From Alphaproteobacteria bacterium (GTDB lineage Bacteria > Pseudomonadota > Alphaproteobacteria > Micropepsales > Micropepsaceae): a stretch of DNA of 64,000 bases. The position numbers and the translations under genes are program-made. The notes below the pieces were generated by a model that saw only the letters and a list, made by a program, of their open reading frames with translations, had not been told where the DNA came from and ran no database searches. The stretch lies in the NCBI GenBank assembly GCA_016125165.1, contig WGMH01000004.1, positions 62,001-126,000 on the forward strand. Direction: 5' to 3'. Below, in pieces: positions 61,796 through 64,000 of this stretch; the first letter of the stretch is position 1, and every line of letters starts with the position of its first letter.

Positions 61796-62703
61796 TTACT
61801 GTCGTTTCCGCTCTCCTGCCCACGTTCCTGATCATCGCGATTGCGGTGGCGATCAAGCGCGCGCAGATATTGCCTGAGGCCGCATGGCTGGGCATGGAGC
61901 GCACGACCTATTTCGTTTTTTTTCCGATCTTCCTGTTCCGCTCGCTGGCCGATGCGAATTTCGAAGGTTACGACGTGTGGCCCCTCGCCTATGCGTTGCT
62001 TGCCGGCATCGGAACCATGGCGGTGACGCTTGCGATCGTCCGCATCCCTCTGGGTGCAACCGGCCCCCAATACACAAGCATCTATCAGGGCGCGATTCGC
62101 TGGAACGGATTTGTGGCGGTGGCAACGCTTCAAGGTCTGCATGGCACCATTGGCGCCACCCTTTCGGCAGTCGCATTTGCCGCCATCGTTCCGGTGGTCA
62201 ATGTATTATGTGTGCTGGTGCTCGCCCGCCACGCCACGGGGGAAACGTCCAAGCGCCTGATCATGAAGAGCGTGGTCACCAACCCGTTGGTGGTGGCTTG
62301 CGTTCTGGGCATTGCGGCCCGCGCAGTGTCGCTGCCGATCCCGGGCCCCATCGACGCCACGATGAAAGTGCTGGCCGACGCGTCGGTCACGCTTGGCCTG
62401 TTCTCGGTGGCGGCGGGGCTCGATTTCCGGGGACTAGTTTCCAACCCCCGGATATTGGCGGCCACCGCATTCTTGAAGCTGTTCGCCATGCCTGCATTCA
62501 TGGCGCTGTATTGCACGCTCTTTCACGTTACCGGAGCCGGCCGCGCCGTGGCCGTAGTCGCGGGCGCAGTCCCGACCGCCGCAAATGCCTATATTCTGGC
62601 CCGCCAGATGGGCGGCGACGCCCCCCTGATGGCCAATATCGTCACAGCCACCACGCTTTTGGCATTTATCACCATGCCAGTTCTGGTTTGGCTGCTCGCC
62701 TGA
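61792..62703 (+). CDS. AEC (auxin efflux carrier) family transporter
   Basis: A 303-residue protein with ten hydrophobic stretches in two halves, TYFVFFPIFLFRSLADANF and GAVPTAANAYILARQMGG, the second typical of AEC/MdcF-like transporters (the conserved N-A in the second half). AEC members carry small organic acids such as malate or malonate. It overlaps the MFS gene by 4 nt and ends 41 bp before pyrB. Confidence 0.88.
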   Translation: MITVVSALLPTFLIIAIAVAIKRAQILPEAAWLGMERTTYFVFFPIFLFRSLADANFEGYDVWPLAYALLAGIGTMAVTLAIVRIPLGATGPQYTSIYQGAIRWNGFVAVATLQGLHGTIGATLSAVAFAAIVPVVNVLCVLVLARHATGETSKRLIMKSVVTNPLVVACVLGIAARAVSLPIPGPIDATMKVLADASVTLGLFSVAAGLDFRGLVSNPRILAATAFLKLFAMPAFMALYCTLFHVTGAGRAVAVVAGAVPTAANAYILARQMGGDAPLMANIVTATTLLAFITMPVLVWLLA

Positions 62704-62744
62704 CTTGCGGGCGCCCCTCCCGATACCTATAAGCCGGTCTTCAA

Positions 62745-63713
62745 ATGAGCGGCGCGGCAGACGAACCGATCCTACAGACAGGCCATCTGCTTGGCATCGA
62801 CGCCCTGTCCGTTCCCGAAATCGAAAGCCTTCTGACGCTCGCCGAGCGTTATGTCGCGCTGAACCGCGCCCCCGAGAAAAAGCAGAACGTTTTGCGTGGC
62901 CGCACGCTCATCAATCTGTTCTTCGAATCTTCTACCCGTACGCAAAGCTCCTTCGAGCTGGCGGGCAAGCGGCTGGGTGCCGACGTTTTGAACATGGCGG
63001 TGAAGAACTCTTCGGTCTCCAAGGGTGAGACGCTGATCGATACTGCCACGACGCTCAACGCGATGCGCCCCGACATTCTTGTGGTGCGCCATCAGGATTC
63101 AGGCGCAGCCGAGCTGCTTTCGCGCAAGGTGGATTGCTGCGTGGTGAACGCGGGCGACGGAGCGCACGAACACCCGACACAGGCGCTTCTGGACGCCCTC
63201 ACGATCAAGCGGCGTCGCGGAAGTTTCGAAGGTCTGTTGGTGGCGATCTGCGGTGACATCGCTCACAGCCGCGTGGCGCGCTCGAACATTCATCTGCTCT
63301 CCAAGATGGGCGCACGGGTGCGCCTGATTGCGCCACGCACACTCCTGCCCGCCGATGCGGACCGGCTTGGCGTCGAAATCTCGACCGACATGCGCAAGGG
63401 GCTTGAAGGCGTGGATATCGTGATGATGCTCCGCCTTCAGCTGGAGCGGATGGGCGGTGCGTTCATTCCTTCCGCCCGCGAATATTTCCACTTCTATGGT
63501 CTTGATCGCGAAAAGCTGAACTGCGCCAAACCCGGCGCGCTTGTCATGCACCCCGGCCCGATGAATCGCGGCGTGGAAATCGACAGTGACATTGCCGACG
63601 ACGTAGAGGTCAGCCTGATCCGCGAACAGGTAGAAATGGGCTTGGCGATCCGCATGGCAGTGCTCGACGCGCTGGCGCGCGGCCTTCCAAGGGAAGGACG
63701 CAACGCCGCATGA
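62745..63713 (+). CDS. pyrB: Aspartate carbamoyltransferase catalytic subunit
   Basis: A 322-residue protein with the carbamoyl-phosphate motif [37 protein letters not shown] and [19 protein letters not shown]. It makes carbamoyl-aspartate in pyrimidine synthesis. No pyrI regulatory subunit is near. It overlaps the next gene by 4 nt (ATGA). Confidence 0.97.
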   Translation: MSGAADEPILQTGHLLGIDALSVPEIESLLTLAERYVALNRAPEKKQNVLRGRTLINLFFESSTRTQSSFELAGKRLGADVLNMAVKNSSVSKGETLIDTATTLNAMRPDILVVRHQDSGAAELLSRKVDCCVVNAGDGAHEHPTQALLDALTIKRRRGSFEGLLVAICGDIAHSRVARSNIHLLSKMGARVRLIAPRTLLPADADRLGVEISTDMRKGLEGVDIVMMLRLQLERMGGAFIPSAREYFHFYGLDREKLNCAKPGALVMHPGPMNRGVEIDSDIADDVEVSLIREQVEMGLAIRMAVLDALARGLPREGRNAA

Positions 63714-64000
63714 GCAGCAAACGGATCGCCTTGCGCAATGCGCGCCTGATCGACCCTGAAAGCGGCCTCGATGCACGCGGCGGCCTTCTGATCGAGAATG
63801 GTCGCATCGCGGATGTAGGACCGCGGCTGTTCAATGACGCCGATCCTTCCGACCCGGAAGTGATCGATTGTGGTGGACTGGTGCTGGCGCCCGGCCTGAT
63901 CGACATGCGCGTTTCAACCGGCGAACCGGGCAGCGAATATCGCGAGACGCTGGAATCGGCGAGCAATGCAGCAGCGGCGGGCGGCGTGACCACCATGGTC
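63710..64000 (+). CDS. pyrC: Dihydroorotase-like protein, 3' end outside window
   Basis: The first 97 residues are visible: [20 protein letters not shown], a beta-strand N-terminal domain and [20 protein letters not shown], then [11 protein letters not shown]. In catalytic dihydroorotases the equivalent motif is DMHVHLREPG with the metal-binding HxH; here it is RVS, so both His are missing. It is coupled to pyrB (ATGA). It may be a structural partner of PyrB, as the inactive PyrC' of some Pseudomonas, or a divergent enzyme. Confidence 0.88.
   Translation, partial: MSSKRIALRNARLIDPESGLDARGGLLIENGRIADVGPRLFNDADPSDPEVIDCGGLVLAPGLIDMRVSTGEPGSEYRETLESASNAAAAGGVTTMV

Overview
The window looks like chromosome from a high-GC alphaproteobacterium. 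The evidence is gene order: tRNA-Trp-secE-nusG-rplKAJL-rpoBC; rsh-pyrE-pdxJ-acpS-lepB-rnc-era-recO-parC on one strand; gatCAB divergent from ruvX; and pyrB followed by a pyrC-like gene. An Irr-type (ICE-like) iron box, GTG starts in GTGA overlaps and an HWE-type kinase point the same way. The order or genus cannot be fixed from the sequence; Micropepsales/Caulobacterales-like bacteria are a guess. I see no prophage, IS element, CRISPR array or integrase. Most of the window is housekeeping, with small accessory cassettes between conserved blocks.

Region 1 (1-11.7 kb) is mainly metal uptake and DNA repair. A partial MAPEG gene is followed by a minus-strand iron operon: hemP, a Fiu-like siderophore receptor, PiuC hydroxylase, a PepSY membrane protein and TonB. 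Two iron-type operators lie upstream, facing a divergent exported protein that carries a TonB-box-like motif but has no receptor. Next come an Ada/AlkA fusion plus Ogt (alkylation repair), a DUF2946-like protein with a ZnuD-like receptor, and a NUDIX hydrolase.

Region 2 (11.7-26.3 kb) is the transcription/translation block rpoC, rpoB, rplL, rplJ (with a structured leader), rplA, rplK, nusG, secE, tRNA-Trp, tRNA-Gly and tRNA-Tyr, then rlmB. A sulfotransferase-like gene on the opposite strand sits between tRNA-Gly and tRNA-Trp, where tuf is found in many bacteria.

Region 3 (26.3-33.3 kb) holds two L,D-transpeptidases, an MFS transporter whose ribosome binding site lies in a hairpin, an enoyl-CoA hydratase-like protein, a PAS/HWE histidine kinase divergent from a Crp-family regulator, and a small exported protein.

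Region 4 (33.3-46.3 kb) is the parC-recO-era-rnc-lepB-acpS-pdxJ-pyrE-rsh chain, with rpoZ separated from rsh by an inserted gntR-amidohydrolase cassette. Paired palindromic repeats flank recO, and LepB carries an unusual His/Asp-rich cytoplasmic tail.

Region 5 (46.6-55.8 kb) holds a CcdC-like protein, folK, a NYN-domain protein, UdgB, a sulfite-oxidase-like protein, smpB, dapA, a lytic transglycosylase, a Sel1-like protein, and a coupled pair encoding a histone-H1-like Lys-rich protein and a GST with a similar basic tail. A shared palindrome precedes the Sel1 gene and the H1/GST pair.

Region 6 (55.8-64 kb) holds gatB, gatA, a GNAT enzyme and gatC on the minus strand. Divergent from them run VOC, ruvX, MFS and AEC transporters linked by 4-nt overlaps, then pyrB and a partial dihydroorotase-like gene without the usual metal-binding HxH.

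The more unusual observations are the H1-like/GST pair with its shared palindrome, the apparently leaderless gntR whose operator covers its start codon, the buried TTG-start ribosome binding site, the His-rich LepB and the TonB-box mini-protein. None is proven to be a new system.
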